Below the pieces are notes generated by a model. The model searched no databases. It saw only the letters and a program-made list of their open reading frames with translations, and was not told the origin of the DNA. Positions 48,401-62,200 of a stretch of 64,000 bases of DNA are shown here, piece by piece; within the stretch, counting starts at the first letter, position 1; each line of letters begins with the position of its first letter. A program made the position numbers and the translations under genes. The stretch covers positions 123,750,294 through 123,814,293 of the forward strand of contig NC_134949.1 in assembly GCF_965638725.1 (NCBI RefSeq), written 5' to 3'. The DNA is from Aptenodytes patagonicus. Its lineage: Eukaryota > Chordata > Aves > Sphenisciformes > Spheniscidae.

Positions 48401-51400
48401 GTAACTGGTGTGCGGTGATGGCTATTATTAAACAAATGTGAAAATGCTGAGAAAGGGAGAGACAAAATAGGATGAGTAAGTTGAGGAGTTTCGGAAGTAC
48501 TTTTCATGCTTTTTTACACACACACACACTCTCTCTCTCTCTCTCTCTCATATTTCTATAGAAGCTCAGTGGCATTACCTTTTCAATACAAGGTCTGGAG
48601 GAAGCAGCACAGGCTGATCCAGATCCCTTTGGCCTTGGCTGAAAAAAGTGATCTTGGAGCTCTTGCTGCTGTTACTCCTGGTGAAAAGAGACAACTCTGC
48701 TACTTCTTTCTATTACTACTTAGCTACCAAGGTTAAACTGAAGGTTTCTTCACAATTTCTCTGTTGCTTCTATGGTTCTGATGTTTCACAGTGACTTGTA
48801 GAACTGGGGAAGCAACAGAGAAACCGGTTGACTTTAATCTGAATGGTCAGCCAGATGGATCAGTTTGTAGATCTATTTTTTGTCACTTAAGGGAGATGAG
48901 CCTTATTTAACTTCACATGACTTCAGTGTGGACAGCTTCACCTTGAATCACTTTTAGACAGGGAGAGGAATAAGGGGTTTGTTTGGGGGTTTTTTATTGT
49001 TTTGTGACTCATCTCTTGCTATTTAAAGTAGGTCAGATGAACACTGCCCTAAAATGGCGTGTGTTCCTCCACCTTAGGGAGCCTGAGGTGCGTTACTGCA
49101 GTTTTGCCTGTCTTTTTTAGCTGACCTAGGCTTCTAAGGTAGGTAAGATTAAGCTCCCCTGCAGTGTTCTGAACAGAACTGCAGGTACCAAGTGTGAGCA
49201 TGAGTGAAGGATGGAGAGTTGGCAGAATTTGCTAACTTATGCTACACCTCAAGTTTGTAAGGGAAAGGTTTTTGGGGTTTTAGTTGAAACTTACTCATAT
49301 TCCACTTATAAATGTCTCTCTCTCTCTGTGCTTTGCTTCTGTTCAAGCTCTAGTTACTATAAAGCAGTCATTTAGTAGTTGCAGCCTAGGTTGCTCCATG
49401 CTTCAAGAAGTAGGATTATTATCCTCTCAGTATTGTTCTTGGATACAGCTTTGAAACATGTTTTTATTGTTTTTGCAAATCTGCATATGTTCACTGTTGG
49501 AAAGCACTGCTTTGTGACTAAGGTTTTCAGACGTTCAGTACAGATTGTTGCATCCAGAATACAGTAATCTTTCTCAATTGTCTTAGTGCTAAAATGTGAT
49601 TACGCTATTGCAGATTTTGCCAGCTTGTTCCAATGTTGTAAAAGGATACAACTCTGAGAAATCACTTTGATAGAAAAAAAATGCTGGGGGGGAGGGGTGT
49701 TGTCTTTTTAAACCTAGAAATAGGTGGTGGTTCAGCATATGTGGCTTTATCAGTGAAATAGGTGATTTTAACATTGTTTTCATATCCAAAATGCTTGTCA
49801 CTGTCTATGCAAAATATAAACAGATATGTATATTATATGACATATGTATAAAAGTATTCACGTAGGGGGAACTTCAGGCAATTGAGAGGCTAAAAATATT
49901 ATCAAATTATGAAAATCCAAGTGCATACTTTGCCTTAGGGTTTTTAATCCAGATTATAGGCATATATTTTCCCGAAATTTTAACTCTGGGTGCAGGCAAA
50001 CAGTAGATAAGTGGCGCAGTTTGCAAAATGAAGAACTGAGCGGTAGTAAATATTGGATTCCAGAGCCTGCTTTTGTAAGGAAACTATGAGAGGAAGTTTT
50101 CAAAAAAGTCTCTGAAACGTACTGATTCACAGAAGAGCACAAAATCTCACTGGGTTTTTGGCAAGTGAATGTTTAAACTCGCCTGTTTGTTCATTTAATC
50201 CGTACATATTAAAAAAAACCAACAAAAACCAAACAAAAAAGCCAACCAGCCTACCAAAAAAACCCAACCTGCATCTGTTTGACAAGACTAATGGTCAGGA
50301 TTTTGCCATGCATATTGGCAGAAATACCTAGTTCAACAATTTTTCAACAGTTTTTGGATATCAGTGGTATGGAACTTGCACGTAAGCTTCACTAGTGACT
50401 GTTGCCACTCAGCCTGGCTGGCAGGCCAGTGTCCCTTTTCTGAGCAAGATGCTCATTTATAGTTATTGTTCACCATGAAAACAAAGTATTATAACATTTG
50501 GAAAATCAGTTGTTCTAGAGGGATTTATTTTATGCTTACAGCATGGTTGACTTGCTTAGTAATGATAGCAATATTTGCTCTGAAAGAGCACTTTCAAACT
50601 GCTTTTTATCCTTGGACATAACACAAGTGTGTAAATGCACAGATTAAAAATTAGTATGGTAAGAACTTATAGTCTTTAGTCTGCAATTTCAAAGTTGTTT
50701 GGTTTTTTTTTTTTTTAATTTGACTTTCAATAGAAAATAAGTATGTTACTTTTCGTTTCTGTAGGCTTTTCTTGCTTCAGAAACTTCAGGGTGAATATGA
50801 TCTCAACCAAACACTTGATCTGTTTGGAGGGGAAGGGGAAAGAGCACAAAAATCATTGCAGCTGCACAACTATTGTTTGTTTCAGTAGTAACACTTAATG
50901 TTACAATGTGTCTGTTCTTGAGGGGACAGAAGAGGAGGATTCTTCTGAAATAGGGATTTACTGAGCATAGCCATTAATTACACCAGTTGCTTCATATGAG
51001 AACTCTGACTGCCATGGCTTTGTAACAACTGTTGGCTGAGTTACAAACACAAGCACCATTTGCCTTCTGTTGAAGGCAAGCCTTATATCTTAGAGAAGAA
51101 GGGAAGCTTTGCCTCCTAATTGCTTTATGGAACTTCACCACACCCGATGTGCAAATGCAATGTGCAGGACTAGGGATATTTTATACCTTTTTTTTAAATT
51201 TTATATCTTTTTTTCCCCCACTTTTTAATATAACTCCAACTCCTAGTTTACAGTTTCCTCACAACCATCTTTGAACTTCATGCTGCTATTTTTATGGAAG
51301 CTGGAGCTCTGTTTAGAATTTTTTTTACTTACTTGGAAAATGAATCAGTGGAAAATGGAATCACAGGCTCTCCTTCTCCCCTCTACTCCCAACCACTGTT

Positions 51401-54400
51401 GTCTAAAACAAGAATTATAGTATCTCCTAGTTGAAGATAATCTTATAAATTGATGTACATGCTGCCTTCTTCTGGAATTCTAGTTACGTAAATAAAATAT
51501 TTACTTGGTTTGCTTCCATTTTTTATGTCTAGGCAAATTGATCTAATTGATGCCTAGTGGTGCTATAAAGCAGTGCAGAATGACTTAAACCAGTAACTGT
51601 GGAAATGCAAATATTCCTCTGTGTATGTGTGTCTGTTTGTTTTGTTTTAAGGCACATGTATACACTGCTGCAAAGAACAGATAGTCTTCCCTTTCTACCC
51701 TTTAGAGCCGACATTCAAAGAAACTCTGAGAATGCTTATGCATTAGAAAATGTTTAGTCTGTATAATGTATTCTCCAGTCAGTCATAAAGAAAAAGAACC
51801 TGTAAGAAGTTGAAAACTGGGCATGCACATGGACACAAGTCATTACTTTACATGTCTCATTTTTTCCTGACTTACTGATTAAAGTCTTTATTTTAAAAGC
51901 CAGTGGTAGGTCAAATACTTCCTGGTTTTCTGGGATTGTTGATTTCTCACTGATCTGTGAAAACCAAACCCTGGGATGATATATTAAGCGTGGAGTACTT
52001 GCTGGCAGTTCAGGCTTCTCAAACCAACCCTTACTAGCAGTTCCAGTGACATTTAACACTTCTGCCACCATAACTGCTCACGTGGAAAGCAGAGACAAGG
52101 AGGAAAAGTAGATCACGGGCGGGCTTCAGCCCATGTGTAAATGAAGACGGTCAAATTAAGCTCACAAGAATCAAAAGAATGGGTAAATAATAGATGTCGA
52201 AACCTGCGAGCAGAGTTGTCCATCTGCAGTTGTTAGTGTTGGATTCTGAATGTGGAAGCAATGGTTTGGGATGGGATCTTCATCTGCATACAGTGCGAAT
52301 GATACCAGGCTTGCTATCGCAACATTTAACCTCTAACAGCTAAAATTATAATGGTTTTTCAGCAGTCCTAAATGTCACAGACAACTGATTCTTTTTTTCA
52401 GTTGTGGGAGCTCAGGATAGTTAAAAATCAAGCTGCTTAGCTTTGCCTGTCAGCTCACAGAAACTAATTAGCATTTGGAAATATGTATATTATCATGTCA
52501 CTCTTATTTCAATGAACAGTTTTAGAGCCGTCTGCTAATTAATGTCTTTCAGCCCTTTTAAAATTCTTTGAGCCCTGCAGTTCTGTGGAAGCTGTTAAGA
52601 ATCTGAACCTTTGAGCAAAGTAGCAGCCAGCCCATCTCTCTGCTGGAATGGCTCTTGGTGCAACCACAGTCTTCGAATATGTTGCAGTGTGGTTTAAAAT
52701 GCCTTGCATCTGCTGGAAGATCAGAGACAACTGTTAACCAGGAACACCCACTCTTGAGAAGAATTGTAGTTTGTATCCGACTGTGTATTTCTTCAACCCA
52801 AGTCAGAAAAAAGATTATGTACTTTTGAGAAGGGAGTTTCATCTCGGAAATCATTCTGGTGTGATGGGCAGAAGCTCTCCTCAGCTTATGTAAGAGGATC
52901 ATAATAAATGTCTTCAAATCTTGCTTCCTATACAGAGATGTTTTCTGATTCTTTAGGTGAAGCAGTATAGTTGGCACACGTACGTGAATGTAGTCTTATT
53001 CTAAGTTAGTCTCACCTGCTGGAATTTGGACATTGGAAGGTTTCAGAGTTACCCAGGAGAAATACTTAACACTGAGTTATCCCTGAATATCCACTATTCA
53101 ACTCCTAATATACCTGGAGTATTTTTTCCTCTTCTGACTAAATGTTTTGATGTTTGGGGAAGGCGAGTTCTTATTTGCTGGTGGAGATTTACTTCACATC
53201 CTTAGGAAATGAAATAAGCCAAACGACACTTTTTATGAGATGACATTATTTCTGTAATGGATCAGATTCTTTGTGTAATAAACAGTGAATGTTTTCATTT
53301 TCTACCTAGCTGATATTTAAATTTTAACTGATAGAATATTAAGATGGTATTTGTTCAATCTTAAGATTGAGAGGAAAAATATTTACCGTTGGCATATTTT
53401 TTTGTAATTACCTTCTTTTATATATACAGAGGGTGTGGGCAAATACATACCAACCAATATAAACAGAATGTTTCAAAGTCCAGCTTTCAAGCAGTCTTCA
53501 AAGCTGTTACAAGTGTTAAGGATTTCAATCTTTAATATTGAAATAATACTACTCATGTAACATATGAGTAAATCTCTCAAATATAAAAGATGTAAAAGAT
53601 AACTCCACAAATATGACCTGGTTTAGTTTCATATGTGAAATATTGCTGTATTCTTGGATTCTAGTTTTTAGTACCTATTAAAATGCAGATCTCATGCTCA
53701 GTGGTGGAGGGAAGGAAGGAAATTAATTGGCTCTAAATGGCATCTGTACTGTATGTATTTCAGAATGGTCTGACATTCCTATTTACTGTTGTTACAAACT
53801 CTCACCCTGGTTTTTTCTTGAGCAAGTTTTATTTACTAGAAGCTCTTTACAAACAGCTGGTCTCTCAGTTTAGGCAGGGCAGCAAATGGGAGAAATAACA
53901 CAATAGTAGTCTCACAGATTCTAGCTTCTTGTGCCCACCAACTGCAAAGTCTTAAACGATAAGTTGCACACACCTTTGAAAGATGATGGGTTTTATCTCT
54001 TCCTCTTACTGCTGCTGAGAGTATTCAGCATTCAAGTGAATGCTGCGATCATTGCTGAACTGGTTTGGTTTTTTTCCTGGAAATGAGCAAGGACGGGTAG
54101 TTCACTTGTCTGCTGCTTTTTCAAAACCTTTTTTCAGGCAGGATAGAAGAACCTCAAGTTTAAAGTAGTTACGTAGGATAAGACCATGACTTAACCTTTG
54201 GGAGAGTCAAGAATTTGCCTAATCCTGAAAACATCCCAAATGTCAATCTGCAGTGAAACATCTGTTTGCGTTAGCAGACAGTGATCAAAGGCTAAAGTGC
54301 CATTTACTTGCAACTTCTTTTTTTAATTGTCTCTGAGTTGAAGAGACGTACTTATTTACCCTGCTGAAATGCATGCACGGTTCAAGGAAAAGAGTAATCT

Positions 54401-56228
54401 TTCCAAAGAAAGGTGCTACAGTTTGTTTTTTCCAGAGACCTGGCCTGTCTGCACTACTTAGTTAACTATGTCCTATCCTGAAGATCTTTTACTTATATGT
54501 GAATACAGTGGGAATAGTTAATAAAGCTTACTGAATGTAGCCACACAGAATTACAAATAACTTCTAAGATGTTATTGTCCCATTTAATCATGCCTGCTTT
54601 GGTCGGAAGGTTTTTGGTTTATATTTCAGCTATACATGAAATGAAACTTTATGAGGAAAGATAGTTATTTAATTCTTACTTTATTCCCTGCCCTTAAAAG
54701 CTGAGATGCTCTTCTTGTTACTTCCCTACTTCCCCTGGAGACAGGATAAGTGTACCCTGTCCCTGTCCTGTCCTTTGACTTCATTTTCCAGCCTCTAAGC
54801 AAAGTAAGACCAGACTTTTCTAGATTGTTCATGAGTGATTCCATATGAAAACTCAGTTGCAGAATTCTGCTGTTTCAGTGTAACAAAATGTATTTAAGAG
54901 AGAAAACTCTTGAATGCATTTAGTTCTTCTCAATGTGCTAGTAGGAAATCTTTGACATGCAGCGATCATATACATTATAGCTGTTTATTCTCATCTCCTT
55001 TCTTCCACAGGCTCTTCAGAGTAACCTGAAGTATTCTCTATTGCCAAGACGGCTGATCATCAGTAAAAGATTATCTCAGTGTTTGCATCCAGCACTACCT
55101 AGTGGAGTGCATTTAAAGGCACTAGAAACCTATGAAATAATCTTTAAAATTATTGGGACAAAATGGCTTGCCAAGGATTTATTCTTGTACAGGTAAACTT
55201 TTCTTTAAAAGCATATGCATTTCACAGTCTATTTTAATTAACTAATCTTTTTTTTTCTTTTTTCTTTTTTCTTTTTTTTTTTTTTTTTAAAGCTCTGGTT
55301 TGTTTCCTCTGCTGACAAATGCAGCAATGTCAGTGAGGCCTGTCCTCCTTGGTTTGTATGAGAAATACTTTCTTCCTCTCCAAAAGTCCCTCCTGCCTGG
55401 TCTTCAAGCCTTTGTAATTGGACTGCTGCCTGGATTGGAAGAAGGATCAGAAATTTATGACAGGTAAGAGCTAATATTAATTTAAAAGCAATATACAGTG
55501 TTTTTCTTTCCTAGGGAATTCTGAGGAAATTTCTGTCAGCTCTCTATATAGAAGGCTTGATAAAAGAGCTTCTAAGGGTGGAAGAATGGTGAGCCCCTGA
55601 AAGATGCAATGAATAGTGCTAAAGTAGAAAAACCCTTTCCCGTTCTATTTTCATCTCAGGAGAAGAGGATAGAAGAGGAAAAGGAGTGTTAAAAATAGAT
55701 GTGCTGAGAGAAAGCAATAAAAACTATTTCTTAAAGCTCCTCTGAACTCCTAAATAATTAACCTGACTCCCCAAACCACTGCTCTGTTGATAAATTCTAT
55801 TTAAATATTGTAGCATGAGAGAGCAGCTGAATTCTTTCCAGTCTTTCTATACCAGATACTTACCCTCAGGTTCTGAAAGCACGAGCAAGAGGCAACTCTT
55901 ATAAAATCTATTGTGGAAAAATTATCTCTCTCACTCTTGGGTGCCCCTGGCAGTAATGACAATGGCATTCAGTACATTAAGTCGGGATCAGGAAGTGTGC
56001 TGAGAAGAGCAGCTCAGCACCCATTTGCGTAGTGGTTTTACTTCAGTTACCAGAACTGTTTTGTAAGATCTTATAAGAACTCAACCGCTGTGGGTTTCAT
56101 CCAAATGTTTCTTTGCTTAAAGAGTCACTAAACGTTGCATTGGTAATGTACTTCCTTCTGTATTACCAGTCTGGATGTGCTGGCTGTTCTCTCTGCCCTT
56201 TTTGAATCTTAAATAGCCGTGTGTACAC

Positions 56229-56265
<37 letters not shown>

Positions 56266-59200
56266 AGATATGCTAGGCTGCGTAGATTACAGTTGATAAG
56301 CAAAATACTTCTATGTCTAATGCCCCTTTTTAAAAACAAGTATTAAATTGAAGGCTCATATCAATTGCTGGAGTGGCTAAGAGTAGACTGCACGTGTTTC
56401 CAGCTTGGTGAGTAGCATTCAGTTGCCAATTCCAGAACGTCAGATCTGTGGACAAGTATATACCTCTTATACATCTGCTGTAGAAACATGAATTTTAGTA
56501 TGTGCTTTTTGTCAGGCAGGCTTATAAGTGATGGTGTATAGTTTTCTCTTTCCTACAACACTAGTTGCTGGGGACTTGGGGGAGAAAGGGGATCCCTTGG
56601 AACTAAGTCTCCGTCTATCTGAAGCCTTTTTAGGGAGACTGAACTTATTTTGAAACTGACTAAATTTGAACTAGTGAGTTAATGGGAACTGCAGATTAAT
56701 TTCCAAGATCTGACTTCAGGTTTTATACCTTTTTTCCCTATTCTTGATGGCATTGTTTTCCTCTTTGCCTTGAACAAACAGGGTCACAGACAGGAACTGA
56801 CCATATATTTCACTGTGAAAGATTTATGCTAAAATTAATGTTATTTTGTGAAATATAAAAATTACATGAGAAAGTCTTTCTTTAGTTTACTCATCATAAT
56901 GATTCTGGTGCAAGAAAGATAGACCAAGATATCTTGTTGGAAGATGCGTTAGATTAATTTTAAATTCGGCTTCGTAAGAGACTCTCCACTGAATGTTTTC
57001 AGAATCTTCAACATTGAGGACTAACACTAATACATCCCCTGCTGTTCCCGAAAGTGGCAGAAGTACTAGCTCAGGTCGTGCTTCAGCCTAGACACTATTT
57101 CCTTCTTAAACACACACATATGCGTGAGCTTGCACACACACACAAAATGGAAAAGAAAAAATGGCTTGAGGGCTACTTTATAAAGAAATAGAAAGGAACA
57201 TCAGATTTGGGGTTTTATTCCCTCTTCTGTGCTGGACTTCTTCCTCTTTTCTCACTTCTGCATTCCTCATGTGAGGTTTAAATTCTTAAGTTATAGTAAA
57301 ACACTGGAGTACTGACAGAGTTGCCAAAGCAGAGAACGTGCCTTCAGTCATAGGACCTCCAATGTGATTGCCATTAAACTGATTTCAGTGTACCAATCCT
57401 GTGTGCAATAACTGACAGCGTGTCATTTTATCTCATGGGTTTTTTTGTTCAGTGACTTACAAATTGAGCCCACTGATTTGTAAGTACAAATATGTAGGAT
57501 ATCTTCCAGTTCCCAGACTGATAAAATTGGCTTTCAGAATCTAGCGTCAGCTTAAATTATTTCCAGTTCAGCATTGCACACCTCTCACTGTAAATATTTT
57601 GCAGTCAGAGCTACTGCAGTAATTTGGTCAGAGCTTAATGTTTGCAGATAATTACTGGGGAAGTTTCCAAAGTATGCACAGAAACTTTGTTTCAGTGAGT
57701 GTGCACAGTGACAAAGGGTTGAGTGGGTTTTGATTGTTTTCGTACAATCAGATGCTGGCCATCGTCATGTGAAAAGGGCAATACTGATAATACAAAGATG
57801 AGGAAATTATATAAATTATGTCAACTACAATACTAATTCTGCATATAATTGCCTTTTTATGGTATAAAACTGAACTAACAAAAATCTGTTTTCTCATGTC
57901 AAATATATTTCCATACAGAACAGATGCTCTGCTTGTGAAGCTCTCCTTATTGATGGGCCAAGAAGTGTTCTATGGAGCACTCTGGGGCAGCGTCCTGGTC
58001 AGCCCATCCATCAGGCTGCCTGCTTCTCTTTTTGTTGTCAGTCATATCAACAGAGACCTGTCTGGGAAACAGCAGAAGTACATGCTCGGCACTGATTACA
58101 AGCTCACAGTAAGTTTATTACACTCCTCGTAGAACAGTCTTATCTACCATAATACCAGCATACTAGCAGATTGTGCCTTCTCAGTATTAAATTAGAATGA
58201 CACGCTCTTAAAAATGTTTTGGAGAGAGAGAAAGAGAGGGTGAAAGGTCCACACTGGAATTGCTTAATACCATTACTTCATGGGAGCATCTTACCTGAAA
58301 TGTAGCAGAGAATCTCCCATACAGATTTTGGTTAGCCTGCAGAATGCAAGTCTTCTGAAGCTTCTGCAGTTTTTGGTAATCGGTACTGCATACAGCCTTA
58401 AAAGACTGACTCTGTTTCAAATCAGAAGATAAACCTGACATCTTTTCTCTACCTGTTCTGAATTTGCATTTAAGGTTGAAGACCAGCTCTTCTATAATAC
58501 AGTATATACAAAGTTTAATGTGGATTTCTCAATGTGTTTGCAGTCCTGGAAGACAATTCTGAAATTTAGTATCTTTTTATTTTTTCAGTAAAATGGAAAT
58601 ATTCATTAGGTAGTAATTTATGTTAAACTTGACTGATGGAATAACTGTAATGCTAGTTAGAGTACTTTAATATCTGCATTTTGTGAGGCTTCACCTTCTG
58701 TCTGATAGCTGGTGATGTCACACTGTGGCATTCTGTATTGTTACAAAACCAAGTATTTCATAAGTATTAACGATTCTTTTAACAGTATTCCACAAAACTT
58801 TTTTTTAACTCATTTTGGGGGCAGGAGTTAAATGGCTGAGTAATTATCCTCTTATTTAAAAAAGATATTGTTCACATGTAACCGTTTGCTTTCTTTCCTT
58901 CTTGTGATTATTAACAGTGATTGTAGTTTAAATGTTGTCATGAAGTAAAACACCGTTGTGCTTTCTTTTCCTTTTACAGATAAAGTCTTTGTGTGTATCA
59001 GTATTGGATTCAAATGTCCTTGTGCAAAGAAACACTCTAGAAGTGATTCTCTTCTTCTTCCCATTTTATATAGCTTTGGTAAGAGGACTAATCTGGTATT
59101 GTCGCGTGCACACTTTGTGCGGGAAGGTGTCTTCTGTGAAACCAGTCCAGCTCCTACCTCTGTTATTGCCAAATGTCTGAATTTTGTACCTTCAAAATCA

Positions 59201-62200
59201 ATGAGCAGATTTTGCAGTTTCTTGTTTCCCCATCAATTTTAATAGGAGGAGACTGCTGCTTCTCAGACTCCTTACAGCTAACTTGGTTTTACATCATCAA
59301 AATGCTTCAAATGAAGATGTGCTTTCACAGTGAATATTGCGTGATATTTGGAATGTGCTTGAAGTATTCAGGCCTGAGAAACTGCATATGGAAAAAATAT
59401 CGAGCTCCTTTTTTAAGTAGGATTTCAGCATTTGGAATTATCTGCGCTAAATTAAGATACTTCTGTTAAAGACTAGGAAAGAAAGTGTTACTCAAAACGA
59501 GAGCTGTTCCCCATCGTTTCCGAACTTACCTAGTAGTATAGTCAGTATTTTGAAAGTAGCAAGTAATTTTAAGTCTTAATGCATAAATAACATAATGAAG
59601 TCTTTTGAGCTTAACTGTAGCTCTGTACCTTAAATATGAAAATGATCACAACTGTGTCAGATTCCCTCTCTTGAGATTTTTAGTATACGAAATATTTTGT
59701 GGTTGATGGCTTGTTGCCTTTTTTTCAAAACAGTATTACCAGTTAAAAAAAAAAAAACCCTCATTACCAATTTGACTTGTTTCAGTGTTCATAAACAGCT
59801 AAATTATCTTTGTTTTTCATCCTAGGATTGCAACGAAAGCACTATTCTATTGCACAGGACTGATTTAGTCTATATTCTGTCAGCAGCTACACAGACATTG
59901 TTGAGGAGAGACATGTCACTCAATAGAAGATTATATGCATGGTTGCTAGGTACTGTACAATATACAGCTATATTCAGTATTCTAAATACCAAAGAGAAAA
60001 AAAATCAGTGCTTAAAAATGTAATACACTTTTTCAGCAGTTAATGAATGATGATAAAGTGTTGTTTAGTTGCCATTTATTAAGCACCTGTTTAATAAACT
60101 TAACCATTCATTTGGCAAACAGGTCTTCTCTTCAGAGGTGAATTCATTTCACTGTCCTGAATCACAGGGTATCTGATGAGTTATTTCTGGTCCCGTCCAC
60201 AGTTCATTCTGAAGTGGTTCAGTGGACTGAAAGGAGTGGGGTGCTATTTTAACCTTGCTCTTCTGGAAGTAATAGTCTATTGATTCCCACATGGGCTTAA
60301 TTGTCAAGGAGGGGCTATAAGAGAGCTATAGCTTCTCCCCATCTGCCTCCTTTTAACAGCGTAAGAGGAGGCTAAAAGTGACAGGACAAGAGCTGCAGCC
60401 ATGTAGTTGCATGCAGGCTGCCCTTGCTGACCCCGTGTCTGGATCTGGCCTTGGTTTTGATTTATGTTCAGTATAGCACATCTGGATGCCTCAAACTGTG
60501 GTATGTGGGCTGTCCTTGGGCAGTACATTAGTTTCAAGCAAAGTGTTGAAATGACAAAGGCTAAAAATACAGTGTAATTTCAATATTTGTATAAATGATG
60601 TGTGTAGTGCTCTGTACTGTAGTGTTTCTCTGTACTCCTGATGCCTCTGTTTATCTTGTAGGTTCTGATATTAAAGGTGGTACTTTTGCTCCAGACTCAA
60701 CAACTTCTGAAGACCGTGCTATTTATTTCTTTGGAAAATATTCCAAGGATCTTTTGGTTGAGGTTGGTGTTCATTGTGTACAGATGTATTTATGATCCTT
60801 TTAAATGTTAGTGCAAACTGCGTCTAGAATTGTTCACTGTGCCACTTGGTTTGTCCTTCACTTTCTGTCCCTAAAGATAGCATCCTTTTGGTGGTTATTT
60901 TTTCGTCTTTCTGAATGCCTGCTGTGCTCTATTTATCCCAATATTGTATGTGCTTACAATACAAATGGAATCTAACGAAACCAAAGTGTAGCATCTTTGA
61001 TGAACTACCTGAATTATTTAAAAATGCTTCTCTGAATAAGATCAGCTCTTGAGTACAGATAATGGGAAGATGTCATCGATTTGTCTACCCTGTATGGAAA
61101 ATTGAAGTTCAATTCTAGTTGGTACTAAACAAAATCAAATTTAGAAACACTTCAGGTCTTAATAAAATGGCAATCTCTCTTTTACCTATAACATTTTGAT
61201 GTTTTCTTTTTACTAGAGTTTGATTGAAATTTTACATCAGAAATTCCCAGAGTCTGATACAGAGGAACAGCATCAAGCTTATTTGAAACCCTTCCGCATC
61301 CTGATCAGTCTCCTTGACAAACCTGAAATAGGTAAAGTTGCTTGTCACTTCTGTTATGACTGCTAACGACTTACAACTTGGTGTTCATCGCCTTTGACAG
61401 TAGGACTCAAGATAACACCCTGCGCAATTCTTCCAAATTCTGAATATGTGTGCATTGTGTATTAGTGTGCAGGGGGCCATGTTCCTTGCCTTGGACCTGG
61501 TTCAGAACGGTGCTCTGGAGCAAGCACCCTCTCCAGGTTGTCTCTGGCTCTTCTGCAGAGCACTCCGCTGTGTAGCATGGACGTATCCTAGTGAGGATAA
61601 CGCTCTTCCACGCCCAGAACCGCAATCTGAGCGGCCAGTTAAAAAGAACCGCTTCTGTCCTGGTCTCAATATTCTGCTCAATTCGTTCCTCGGAGCTTAT
61701 TCTCTAAAATATTGTCAGGCCTCTTTTTGTTCTGTCTTATAAAGCGGCTTCTATCTGAAAACCACCGGTACTGCTCTTGCCTGGGTTTGTTTCCAGTGCT
61801 TGGCTCTGCTTGCGGGCCTTCCTATACACTTGCATCAGACTCTCATGACCGTGTTGCTTTTCCAGACACTGCAGTCCCACAGGCAGCTAGCCTATGGTGG
61901 TACTGCTGCCAAAGTGGGCATTACCACTTACCTGCAGGTGCTCCAGCGGGAAATAACCTGTTATGGGTGTGGGGAGGTAGGGGTGCCTCTGTCGGTGGCG
62001 GTGCCAGCTTGTGCTGGCCTGAAGCTTGAGACTTCATGACTGAGCTGTGAAGAATTTCCTCCTCTTCCCTGACTGTCACATGTCTATTCTGTTGTGTACA
62101 TGAAGTTGCCAGCACCAGAAGGGTGAGGCTCTGCCAGCCCTTATTTTAAAGGGCAAGTTCTCCTTTCTGCATCAAAAAAATAAGCCAAAGTAACTTGACA

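Larger units (their letters stand above)
45435..55010 (+). other. DOP1B: DOP1B intron (9.6 kb) carrying a CR1 insertion
   Basis: The largest intron in the window. Contains the antisense CR1 (46200-47629), a CA/CT microsatellite (about 48518-48550) and an A/C-rich low-complexity stretch (about 50211-50270). No additional DOP1B exon seen; open frames are short. Confidence 0.8.
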
